DNA from: Asterionellopsis glacialis
Taxonomy: Eukaryota; Bacillariophyta; Plagiogrammaphyceae; Rhaphoneidales; Asterionellopsidaceae
Direction of reading: 5' to 3'
DNA length: 14,233 nucleotides
Assembly (NCBI GenBank): GCA_014885115.2
Contig: WKLE02006192.1
Coordinates: forward strand, 1 to 14,233
Both the position numbers and the translations under genes were made by a program. Below are positions 6,914 through 14,233 of the stretch, in pieces. The notes beneath the pieces are model-generated. The model worked only from the letters and a program-made list of their open reading frames with translations, was not told the origin of the DNA and made no database searches. Within the stretch, counting starts at the first letter, position 1. Every line of letters starts with the position of its first letter.

Positions 6914-9682
6914 ATGCTAATGCATTTTATTTCCTTCATACTCCTAACGAATGTGTCTGCTTTTAGTGCAATCAATCTAAATTCATTGAAAATCAGAAGA
7001 ACAACGAAACTTCCAGCAACAAATCCATTATGCAAAACTACGACTTGTCATATTCACCGTCCCAATCTTGAGGAGCCAGTTCTAGACATGGGCATTCAGG
7101 ATGACCCGTTGACTGAAAGCTGGCAAGAGGAAGAGGACGATATTTGGATCAAAGAAGCTTTCGAAGTTGGCCACGAATCAATGCTACTTCCTAAAAACAC
7201 ATTTCAAATTAAGGATGTCATTCCAGATAGTCCTGTAGACTCACGTCCATTTCCACTTGGCATGATTGTGGACCAGCAGGCTATCAAAAAGGCACTACTA
7301 ATATCTGCCGTCAATCAGCGCATTGGCGGTGTCATAATTTCGGGGCGTCGAGGCTCGGGGAAAAGTGTGTTGGCGAGGGCTATCCACCGACTTCTGCCAC
7401 CTCATATTTTGAGAGTAAAAGGAAGCTATTACAATATTGATCCGTCAGGATCAGAAATGTTAGATTCGTTTCTTCAACATAATCTACTCACCAGCGGTAT
7501 GTCCTTAAATGATCTGGATACCGAAAAGGTGCCAACTCCTTTTGTGCAGATTCCTTTGAATGTCATGGAAGATAGCTTGCTTGGTACGGTAGATATAGAA
7601 AAAAGCATGGAGACTGGACATACTGTTTTTTCACCGGGATTACTTGCAAAGGCACATAGAGGGGTGCTTTATGTTGATGAAATCAATTTACTTGATGAAG
7701 AAACAGCGAATATTCTTTTAAACGTCATTGCGGATGGATTTGTCAAGGTGGAACGAGAGGGCCTCAGTGTTACATATCCTTGCAAACCTTTACTCGTTGC
7801 GACATACAACCCCGAAGAAGGAGAGATTCGTGAGCATCTTCTAGATAGAATTGGCGTAGCACTTTCTACTGATGGTAAGAGTAAAACATGTTCGGTATGT
7901 ATCAATATTCCTAAACTTCATTTGTGACTCACCCTTGCTTTTAAACATACGAAAAATAATGCATTTTAAAAAAATTAGCTCACTTGTTTTCGGTCAACGA
8001 ACGAGTAAAAGTTGTTGAAAATGTTGTAGGGTTTTCGGCGGGCACAAAGGAGCAATTTTCCGCAGAGGCGGCTGCAGAGTTAAAGCAGGCAGAAAACGAG
8101 GAGGTACAGATTCGTAGCTCAATTGCTGAAGCAAGATCAATTCTCCCAAAGGTGGAAATTGATAGTTCACAGATTTTGTATATTTGTGAAGAAGCAACCC
8201 GCGCCGGTTGCGAGGGGCAGAGAGCAGAAATATTTGCTACTGAGATCGCAAAAGCAAATGCAGCTGTAAGTGGATTTTTTTGTCGCCATTTGTTTGGGAT
8301 AGATCTTTTGAATCTAATACTCCGGCCTTTCCGTGTAAAATAGCTTGATGGTAGGACGAAGGCCAACGCTGATGACTTACAAACTGGGGTCATACTTGCT
8401 ATGGCCTCACGTGGTTCTTTTATTCCTACGGAAGTATCTGATGATGAAGACACTTCTTCTACTACTGCTTCTTCTCAACCGGCTTCATCTCTCGAGCCTC
8501 TGCCCCCGTCACCAGATTTGGACACAAGCGAAGAAGATAAGTCTGAAAAGGAAGAGCAAGATGAGAGTGAAGAAGACTTAGAGCCGGAATCAGAATCAGA
8601 AGATACAACAGAAGAAGAGAATTTGGAATTGGAAATACCCCTAGAATTTATGTTTGGAGTTGATATGATGCCTATTGATCCAAAACTCATGTACTTCAAC
8701 AAATGGGCAAGAAAAGGCAAGGGAGGCAAACGTTCCCGAATCTTTAATCTGCAACGAGGTCGATATGTGAAGGTAAGGACACAACTAAAAAATTCACTGT
8801 TATTTTTTTCCCGTTTGCAAACACCTCATATTAGCTCTTCTTTACAAACTTTGTCAACAACAGCCAATATTTCCAAAAGGAAAACAAGGTAAGATCGCAG
8901 TCGCTGCCACACTTCGTGCCGCAGCTCCATACCAAATCCCTCGGCGTAAGCGTGCCATTGGTACAAGAAAGGAGGGAAGGCTTGTAATTATTGATAAAGA
9001 TGATTTCCGAATCAAGCGCATGTCACGAAAAGCGGGATCCCTTATCATATTCGTAGTTGATGCTTCTGGATCTATGGCATTAAATAGAATGGACGCTGCA
9101 AAAGGTGCAGCCATGAGTTTGCTCAGTGAAGCATACAAAAGCAGAGACAAGATATGCCTTGTTGAGTTTCACAGTGAAAAGGCTCAAGTCTTGGTTCCTC
9201 CTACAAAGTCGATGGCTCTCACTAAGAATCGACTAGTATCAATGCCGTGTGGTGGTGGATCACCACTTGCACATGGTTTGATGCTCGCAATGCGAACTGG
9301 TCTCAATGCCATCAAAGTTAAGCAAGATGTAGGGCGGGTCATCATTGTTCTGCTGACGGACGGGCGAGCCAATATTCCAGTTTGTACATCTATGGGAGAA
9401 AGGTTTGATCCGATTGTAGACCCAGAATCAAAAGATGATCTTCCAAGCAGAAAGTACTTAAAAGATGAGGTACTGGCATGTGCCAAACAGCTTGGGTCCT
9501 TGCCTGATTTTAGCCTGCTGTGCATTGATACGGAAGACCAGTTCGTCGGAACTGGTTTGGCAAGAGATATTGCTAGGGCGGCGTCAGGAAACTATTACCA
9601 TATTCTTGATACGGATGCTTCTGCAGTTTCACGCATCACGAAGAGAGGTCTGGAAAATGCTAAAACAATCAATGCTGTATGA
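6914..9682 (+). CDS. CHLD: Magnesium chelatase subunit D, plastid-targeted (four exons)
   Basis: Exons 6914-7874, 7979-8265, 8344-8772 and 8864-9682 encode about 831 residues. With ChlI and ChlH it inserts Mg2+ into protoporphyrin IX in the plastid, the first step committed to chlorophyll. The N-terminus is a signal peptide ending VSA/FSAI (F17 at +1), followed by a basic, Ser/Thr-rich transit region. The AAA+ part has GRRGSGKS (144-151), TPFVQIPL, VLYVDEINLLD (251-261) and ATYNPEEGEIREHLLDRIG. An acidic, Pro-containing linker spans about 448-513. The C-terminal integrin-I domain has the MIDAS motif DASGS (625-629), GGGSPLAHG and TDGRAN. The ATG at 6914 is the first in frame; 6920 is a possible second. 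In diatoms ChlI is generally plastid-encoded while CHLD is nuclear, which fits. The Walker A is intact, unlike many ChlD proteins. Confidence 0.97.
7875..7978 (+). other. CHLD: CHLD intron 1 (104 bases)
   Basis: The donor is ATG/GTAAGA and the acceptor AAAATTAG/CTCAC, phase 1. Joining gives ...IGVALSTD-A-HLFSVNERV, the expected path after the AAA+ sensor region. Retention adds an early stop (about 7925). Confidence 0.93.
8266..8343 (+). other. CHLD: CHLD intron 2 (78 bases)
   Basis: The donor is GCT/GTAAGT and the acceptor AAATAG/CTTGAT, phase 0. Joining gives AKANAA-LDGRTKANADDLQTG, a family-conserved block. The length is a multiple of three, and the only in-frame stop is the acceptor TAG itself. 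Confidence 0.94.
8773..8863 (+). other. CHLD: CHLD intron 3 (91 bases)
   Basis: The donor is AAG/GTAAGG and the acceptor CAACAACAG/CCAATA, phase 0. Joining gives RGRYVK-PIFPKGKQGKIAV. Retention shifts the frame, which then ends near 8892. Confidence 0.92.
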
Positions 9683-9683
9683 G

Positions 9684-9708
9684 AAGAGTCGCACAGCGAC
9701 ACGCTCTT
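9684..9708 (+). other. Small hairpin in CHLD 3' untranslated region
   Basis: AAGAG (9684-9688) pairs with CTCTT (9704-9708). Inside it TCGC (9689-9692) pairs with GCGA (9696-9699), with a 3-base loop and a 4-base bulge on one side. It begins two bases after the CHLD stop codon. The stem is short and could be chance. Confidence 0.4.
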
Positions 9709-10226
9709 GAGAGACGATTCATCCTGAATATTTTATAGACAACGGTACACTGTAGAATTCAAAGATTTGAAAGAAGCAAAATCAGTTTAATGCGATGACC
9801 TATCATTACTTTACAAACAATAACTTAAGCACTGGTGAAAGTTCGTAAGCCGTTCGTATATAATATTTCTAAGTTTACAATTTAGTTATCTTGACATCAA
9901 GCAACCTGCCATAAACGAATACATTATCGAGTACAATGAGTCCGAAACCATTTGAAAAGTTTGCAATTTAGCGACCATGACTTATTGCCTACATTGTTTT
10001 GCAGAAAGGTTTGCTCCTAACGTTCAATTAAAAAAAAGAAGGAACACAAATAGAAGTTAGAAATAAAAGACTTCGAACTTTCAATGAGCGATTCTGTTGA
10101 AAAATATCATATAAAGCCTCATTAAAGCCGCAAAATTCTCGTCCCTTACAAAAGTATCAGACGGTAATTCCAATGTAATGCATTAATCCTTGGCAATGTC
10201 CTCCTTCAGCAAAAATTAAAACTTGT

Positions 10227-10232
10227 TTTATT
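10227..10232 (-). promoter_or_regulatory. Possible polyadenylation hexamer for ALKBH7-like gene
   Basis: AATAAA on the minus strand, about 60 bases beyond the stop codon. The position fits, but the hexamer is likely by chance in AT-rich DNA and stramenopile signals are loose. Confidence 0.3.
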
Positions 10233-10290
10233 CACAAGTCATGTGTACCTTACGTAAACTTACCATTTTGTGAATGATTTTACTAGCTTT

Positions 10291-11073
10291 TCATTCTGAC
10301 TTGGCATCACGAAAGATTATACTGAATCGCCTATCCCGCATAACTTGAATTTCTTCGTCGTTGGGAGCGTGAAAGACAGAACCAGATGGTAGTAATTCAT
10401 GACTGTATCGATACCGACTCACACCAGATAGAACATAAAGTGACAGTGGTGGAAGGTATAGATCAACCCATTCCTTGGGCTTCTTGTGGTTGACCTCTGT
10501 TGGGGAAGGTGTAGATTCCGATTCTTCTTCATTTTCGGGTTTCAAGCGCATGATACCGGATGACAGTAAACTAATACCAGCAACAAGATCACCAGAGAAC
10601 CTTACTGAATCAACGTGAGCCTTCAGTTCTCCCTCACGTTTCAAATCAATGCCATGTGGTGGAAGCCACTGGATGTTGTCTGGCAATGATTCAGAATTAG
10701 AAAAATGTCTCTTGGTGAGTTGATTTCGAACCTGGTCTACAACCTTCTTCAATGGATCTTCCAAGGAAGATTCGTCCAATTCAATTTCTTTGTAATCAGT
10801 TATAACAGCATCCCAATGCCCCTTTTCGTACCTACGACGCCTCGTCCGAGCTTGCAATACATCTACGAGAGCGCGGCCATCATCATTAGAGATAAAGTCA
10901 TTGTAAACTACAGCTGAAGATGGGTCAAAATCAGACGGGGCCTTTGATGCATCGACGAGCAAAGGATCTGGATCAACGACCGACACAAAACTTGTCAAAA
11001 AACGAGAGCCAGTCTCTGCCTTTCGCTTCTGCCCCAAAAGAATTCCCTTTACCACGACCCTCGACCGCCACAT
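10291..11073 (-). CDS. ALKBH7: ALKBH7-like Fe(II)/2-oxoglutarate oxygenase, probably mitochondrial
   Basis: A single exon of 260 residues. The C-terminal half follows ALKBH7: HVDSVRFSGDLVAGISLLSS, GIMRL, EWVDLYLPPLSLYVLSG, RYRYSHELL and RRFSIIFR, against human HIDS, AGLSLLS, VMRL, EWLELLLEPGSLYIL, ARYDFSHEIL and RRISVICR. Predicted Fe(II) ligands are H153, D155 and H225; R249 and R255 are the likely 2-oxoglutarate contacts. Human ALKBH7 is a mitochondrial matrix protein linked to programmed necrosis, fatty-acid metabolism and RNA demethylation; the role here is inferred only. The N-terminus (MWRSRVVVKGILLGQKRKAE) is basic with few acids, fitting a mitochondrial presequence. The first ATG is at 11073, after an in-frame TAG (11109-11107). 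A linker of about 20 residues rich in Glu and Ser (about 178-200) lies between GIMRL and EWVDL, where the human protein has a short turn. Confidence 0.87.
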   Translation of the reverse strand: MWRSRVVVKGILLGQKRKAETGSRFLTSFVSVVDPDPLLVDASKAPSDFDPSSAVVYNDFISNDDGRALVDVLQARTRRRRYEKGHWDAVITDYKEIELDESSLEDPLKKVVDQVRNQLTKRHFSNSESLPDNIQWLPPHGIDLKREGELKAHVDSVRFSGDLVAGISLLSSGIMRLKPENEEESESTPSPTEVNHKKPKEWVDLYLPPLSLYVLSGVSRYRYSHELLPSGSVFHAPNDEEIQVMRDRRFSIIFRDAKSE

Positions 11074-11694
11074 TGTTCCTTTCAAACCATCTTGCGATGA
11101 AGTGGACTACGATTGAGAAGCTTGGCTGCGAAATGAAGGAAAGGAGGGAAATTGAAATAACTAAGATAGAAAATGGGCCGGGGGCATGAGAAAAATAATG
11201 GAAGGCCTGAAATCGACAGAACTGATTGGCGTCTGTCATCCTGTACATAAGGAAAACTCTGTGTCCTACACATCTGGTATTAAATACGAAGTAAATACCT
11301 CTATTTCCGTACCGGTACATGTAAATAAAAGGTACCTGTTACCAGGTATTTGACTACCAAAGTACCAGATTGAGTCAAGTTGAGTAGTCTAGTCTAGAGG
11401 ACCTACTATTAATACCTGGTAATGACTATGAGACAGAGTAGGTGGTTTGTGCCGAAAGGTGTGATCTTCAGAAGCACATCATTGCTAATAATAATAAAAC
11501 TCTAGATCTATTATGTACAGGAACTGTGGTATTAGGTCCTAGATAAAATAATTATCGTATGGTACCTGGTAACTTAAATATTATTAAATAATAAATTACA
11601 AATTGTATTTTATGTTATTACGAACAAAGCACCTCGTATTTCGTCCCTGTGAACTTCCCCAATTCACCCCCAACCATTATTTCAAGATGAAAAT
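11074..11694. other. Intergenic region upstream of ALKBH7-like and downstream of HA-repeat gene
   Basis: The stretch holds the promoter of the ALKBH7-like gene and the 3' end of the next minus-strand gene. It has GTACC repeats at 11309-11571 and AT-rich DNA at about 11570-11620. No gene is supported. Confidence 0.7.
11309..11571. repeat. GTACC-type repeats upstream of ALKBH7-like gene
   Basis: GTACCGGTAC is at about 11309-11318. TACCTG-TTAC-CAGGTA at 11333-11348 is a hairpin with a 6-base stem. GTACCAGA is at 11362-11369, TACCTGGTA at 11413-11421 and GGTACCTGGTA at 11561-11571. A further GTACCGGTACC lies at the 3' edge of the neighbouring gene (about 11700-11710). Confidence 0.8.
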
Positions 11695-12780
11695 TTAATG
11701 TACCGGTACCTTTTTCCTGTCAAATTTCTTCCATACGAACCCAATGGAATTCAATGCTTCCCTTCTTTCCGCCGAAATTCGGCCCCGACTGACCCGTTGA
11801 GAACTTACCCATAATCCTAGTTTTGGATCTTGTTCATACTTTTGAGGGACGTCACAGTGCCCGTGTTCGGTCCGATATGCCACAAGACGTGCAAACATGG
11901 CATCCCAGGCATTGCCAAAACATGTCTTATCCCAACAAAAGCCAATTTCTTCTAGGCGACGTTTGCGGTGTATGGAAATTTTATCTCGTTGACTTCTTTG
12001 CCAATTTACCCACCGTCCAAGCTTTTGGTGTGGCTTCGAACCACCAGGAACAAAGCAAGTTCCGTGTTGATTTTTAAATGTTCGAAGCTCTTCGAACATG
12101 GCGTCCCAAGCTTTGTCTTGTTTCTTTCTGTAGTTAGTACTTCTCTTGATACTCTTCTCGGTCTCTGTGGCTTGCCCTGTCTCGAATTCATCGTGTGAAG
12201 AAGGATATTCTAAAGCATACATTCTGTTATAGGAGGAGGGCACAATTTGCTGCTCAGAAACAACGACATCTTTGTGATAATCATCATAGCGAACAGATTG
12301 ATCATGACTTTGTTGACCTCGAAATGATTTTTCAGCACTTTTCGGTTGAGCTAGCACTATCCCTCTTCGCGAGGCACAAGTTTCTGTGTATCGTGGACGA
12401 CTTGTTTCCGGTCGAAGAATCAAGGAAGAGTCTGTTACTGAAACTTTTGATGCAATTGGCGGCCTGGGTGCGACAAGGATAGCATTAGCGTGGCTTCTTT
12501 CCTGATTCACTTGAAATTGTCGTACAATGTTATAGCCGATAGGAGAATGGGGGCTGTAGTTCAGTGCACGATTCGTTGCTCTTGTTGATGGTGGTCTTAC
12601 AGCGACAGGAAGACCTCCGTTGTAATTGCAGACGCGGCGGATCGGATGAGTTCTCGGGAGTGCTGGGACTACTTGAGGATACGAAGGCCAGCAACAAGTG
12701 CTCTGTTGACATGAATCGAAGGGACCCTGATGAAAAGGAGGGCGGGGATGCCCTCTCTTCGGAAAGTACAACGGTGGCAT
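11695..12780 (-). CDS. Helicase-associated (HA) repeat protein, two repeats, no helicase
   Basis: A single exon of 361 residues from the first in-frame ATG at 12780. Two repeats of the helicase-associated family (PF03457 type) lie at about 224-283 (AWDAMFEELRTFKNQHGTCF ... LGRWVNWQRSQR ... RLEEIGFCWD) and 291-350 (AWDAMFARLVAYRTEHGHCD ... LGLWVSSQRVSR ... ALNSIGFVWK). These 60- to 70-residue helical units, with their conserved LG-W-V--QR core, are abundant in diatoms, often without any helicase part; nucleic-acid binding is the usual guess but is unproven. The first 200 residues are rich in Pro, Ser, Arg and Gln, look disordered, and match nothing I recognise. The C-terminus is basic (KKFDRKKVPVH). 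The gene is in the same direction as the ALKBH7-like gene but 622 bases away, so not co-transcribed on this evidence. Confidence 0.87.
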   Translation of the reverse strand: MPPLYFPKRGHPRPPFHQGPFDSCQQSTCCWPSYPQVVPALPRTHPIRRVCNYNGGLPVAVRPPSTRATNRALNYSPHSPIGYNIVRQFQVNQERSHANAILVAPRPPIASKVSVTDSSLILRPETSRPRYTETCASRRGIVLAQPKSAEKSFRGQQSHDQSVRYDDYHKDVVVSEQQIVPSSYNRMYALEYPSSHDEFETGQATETEKSIKRSTNYRKKQDKAWDAMFEELRTFKNQHGTCFVPGGSKPHQKLGRWVNWQRSQRDKISIHRKRRLEEIGFCWDKTCFGNAWDAMFARLVAYRTEHGHCDVPQKYEQDPKLGLWVSSQRVSRGRISAERREALNSIGFVWKKFDRKKVPVH

Positions 12781-12980
12781 GTTGAGTTGTACGAGACTAT
12801 TCGAGATTGCTATATACCCTACAAACGTTTCTCGTGTCAAGAGAATCTACTGTACTGCTAATTGACGTTCGTAACGATGAGCTTGCAACGAAATGTTGTT
12901 TCATTCGTCAGTTTTGCTTATTGTGCCGCTAGCTCGCGACGAATGTTTCCAATTTCGCAGAACTGCTGAATATTTTGGTC

Positions 12981-12997
12981 TACCTGGTACTTGGTAC
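12981..12997. repeat. TACCTGGTAC repeat copy upstream of HA gene
   Basis: TACCTGGTAC at 12981-12990 is followed at once by TTGGTAC (12991-12997), about 200 bases before the HA-gene start codon on the minus strand. Confidence 0.7.
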
Positions 12998-13382
12998 GAG
13001 ACACCCGTGCCTTGCTCCCGGAAAAAAAAGTGACTATTTTAATGCATGCTTGCGCCGCGAAAGAGAGTCAGGCGATTTTTTTTTTAAGAGGCCATATTAT
13101 TTTAATCTCTGTTTCTATTGACGCCTTCATACTTAAATACAGTTTATCAAGAAGTCGGTTTATTAACTAAGTTTCAGAGATTATGGAGAATATGTTATAG
13201 ATTTATTAAGAAAAGGTTATTTATTATGTTTATATTTGTATATTTCAACTTACTTATATCGTAATTCCTAGAACCCTGTAGGTAGGACCTAAACGAGTTC
13301 CCCGGGTCCTCGCCGGTTAGGGTACGGTGACAGATACCATTTAGTACTTCCAACTACCTTCCCCCTACTGCGTGTGAATCAT

Positions 13383-13640
13383 GTACAGTACTCGTACTCG
13401 TACAGTTACTCGCATCACGGAACAATTCAAATAATAAATACAGTCTTTAGGTTGTCCTGGTATGCCTGCACGCAGGGGATTCTAGAAACTCTTCTTGGAG
13501 CTATTGGGAGTAGCGTATCGCACTGGACTCACTATCTACATAGAGAGTACGGTAGGCCTTTAGTCCTACTGTACGAGTACCTGGGAAGTCTACCAGGTAT
13601 TAAAAATACCTCCTGTTACCTGTACCGGGTACCAGGAACA
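13383..13640. repeat. GTAC-rich repeat region
   Basis: At 13383-13403 GTAC recurs four times, spaced by AG or TC and G. At 13571-13640 lie GTACGAGTACCTGG, TACCAGGTA (13591-13599) and GGTACCAGG (13628-13636). AGGTATT-AAA-AATACCT at 13595-13611 is a perfect hairpin with a 7-base stem. Confidence 0.75.
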
Positions 13641-14097
13641 GGACTACTTACTACTAGACTACATTTCGCTGAAAGAAGCGAATGAGCTAAATTTTGATCC
13701 TTGGACGTTGTCGCTCCCCAAGGTCACACCCCGACCGCGAACGCTCCTCCGTACAATTCTGGGTTCCAGCCCGCAAACACGTTCGCCCGTAAATAACATT
13801 GTCATTCATTAGAACCATTCTATTGATTCTCCATGATATTGCAAGATGTTGGCCCAAACCAATAATCTCAAGTAATTAAGGGCTCACTTTGGTTCTTGCA
13901 TTATCTTGGAAGATACGACATGATCCAACTCCTTATGCGGCATGCTTACATTGGGATCGTTGACAACTCTGACACGCGCCTTCGGACACGTCTGGCACTT
14001 CTGACAAAAGAGAGTTCAAAAGAGTCCAGAACTTCTTTCTTGTCTACATCATCATTAGACGGTTGCATATCGGTTCATTTTCTACTTCTCCCCTCCG

Positions 14098-14233
14098 ATG
14101 TCAGCGTTACGTCTCGCAGTTTCGACCGCGTTGATTCTAGTACTATTAGTAATCGATGGGACTCAAGCGGATGCAAATGATGCACAAACTCCATCTTGGG
14201 ATCAACTTGCTTCAAGTCTAAGCAACCCATCGG
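14098..14233 (+). CDS. Secreted or ER-entering protein, N-terminal part (partial)
   Basis: Only 45 full codons are in the window. The ATG at 14098 is the first after an in-frame TAG (14056-14058). Residues 1-24 form a clear signal peptide: MSALRLAV, a hydrophobic core (TALILVLLVI), then DGTQA with likely cleavage before DAND. There is no Phe at the cleavage site, so plastid import is less likely than secretion or an endomembrane role. The mature start (PSWDQLASSLSNPS) is too short to place in a family. The direction is away from the HA-repeat gene. The signal peptide is good evidence that this is a real gene, but an exon border or another start cannot be ruled out. Confidence 0.65.
   Translation, partial: MSALRLAVSTALILVLLVIDGTQADANDAQTPSWDQLASSLSNPS

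Larger units (their letters stand above)
9683..10290. other. Convergent intergenic region, CHLD / ALKBH7-like
   Basis: These 608 bases are AT-rich and hold only 3' ends. A small hairpin lies just after the CHLD stop (9684-9708). No long open frame and no TACCAGG or CCTGGTA copy was seen. On the minus strand an AATAAA (10232-10227) lies about 60 bases after the ALKBH7-like stop. I see nothing else that I can name. Confidence 0.7.
12781..14097. other. Long divergent intergenic region, HA-repeat gene / secreted-protein gene
   Basis: No gene is supported in 1317 bases. It holds the HA-gene promoter and that of the gene at 14098. From about 13086 to 13270 it is very AT-rich. GTACC repeats are at 12981-12997 and 13383-13640. 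From about 13700 to 13900 it is mixed sequence with no clear feature. Small open frames at 13374-13685 and 13896-14180 are explained by repeats or chance. Confidence 0.7.

Noticed and set aside
7980..8453. Minus-strand frame of 157 codons across CHLD exons 2-3
   Set aside because: Antisense to a firmly identified coding region; composition is the mirror of that region.
9683..10290. Snorna or tRNA in the AT-rich gap
   Set aside because: No C/D box pair, no H/ACA arrangement, no cloverleaf or TPsiC-arm sequence that I could find by eye.
11074..11085. Four extra residues before the ALKBH7-like start
   Set aside because: They depend on a TTG start; the first ATG is at 11073.
12781..12840. Twenty extra residues before the HA-repeat protein start
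   Set aside because: They depend on a TTG start; the first ATG in frame is at 12780.
13374..13685. Open frame of 103 codons
   Set aside because: Runs through GTAC repeats, Tyr-Ser repeats at the start, no domain.
13896..14180. Open frame of 94 codons overlapping the right-edge gene
   Set aside because: Lacks any domain and overlaps the start of a frame with a clear signal peptide.

Overview
The window is nuclear DNA from a photosynthetic stramenopile, most likely a diatom and perhaps a pennate one. No species can be named from the sequence alone. Four things point this way. Genes are broken by short GT-AG introns (78 to 274 bases). A nucleus-encoded magnesium-chelatase D subunit carries a signal peptide ending in an ASAF-like motif (VSA/F), the usual address for plastids inside the ER. 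A helicase-associated-repeat protein is present, a family common in diatoms. At the left edge lies a membrane protein with a Pro/Ser-rich stalk of the kind diatoms often have.

Layout, left to right. At 1-452 (minus) is the N-terminal part of a single-pass membrane protein that runs off the edge. At 1404-4743 (plus, one intron) is NOP14, a nucleolar factor for 18S rRNA maturation, with an unexpected Tudor-like segment just before the intron. At 4874-6352 (minus, one intron) is NUF2 of the Ndc80 kinetochore complex. At 6914-9682 (plus, three introns) is plastid-targeted CHLD. At 10291-11073 (minus) is an ALKBH7-like mitochondrial Fe(II)/2-oxoglutarate oxygenase. At 11695-12780 (minus) is a protein with two helicase-associated repeats and no helicase. 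At 14098-14233 (plus) is the start of a secreted or ER-entering protein cut off by the right edge. Two genes are therefore partial, and five are complete.

Orientation mostly alternates: three head-to-head gaps (452/1404, 6352/6914, 12780/14098), two tail-to-tail gaps (4743/4874, 9682/10291) and one head-to-tail gap (11073 to 11695). The genes serve separate household tasks (ribosome assembly, chromosome segregation, chlorophyll synthesis, mitochondrial oxidation) and do not form a pathway. The only shared control one could suspect is at the divergent gaps.

The main structure outside genes is a dispersed GTAC-cored motif, GTACCAGGTAC and its complement GTACCTGGTAC. It is clustered in the four gaps that contain a gene 5' end. 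I did not see it in the two gaps that contain only 3' ends. It often forms small hairpins or inverted pairs and may be a promoter element or the remains of small foldback repeats. I found no tRNA, rRNA, CRISPR array or transposase.
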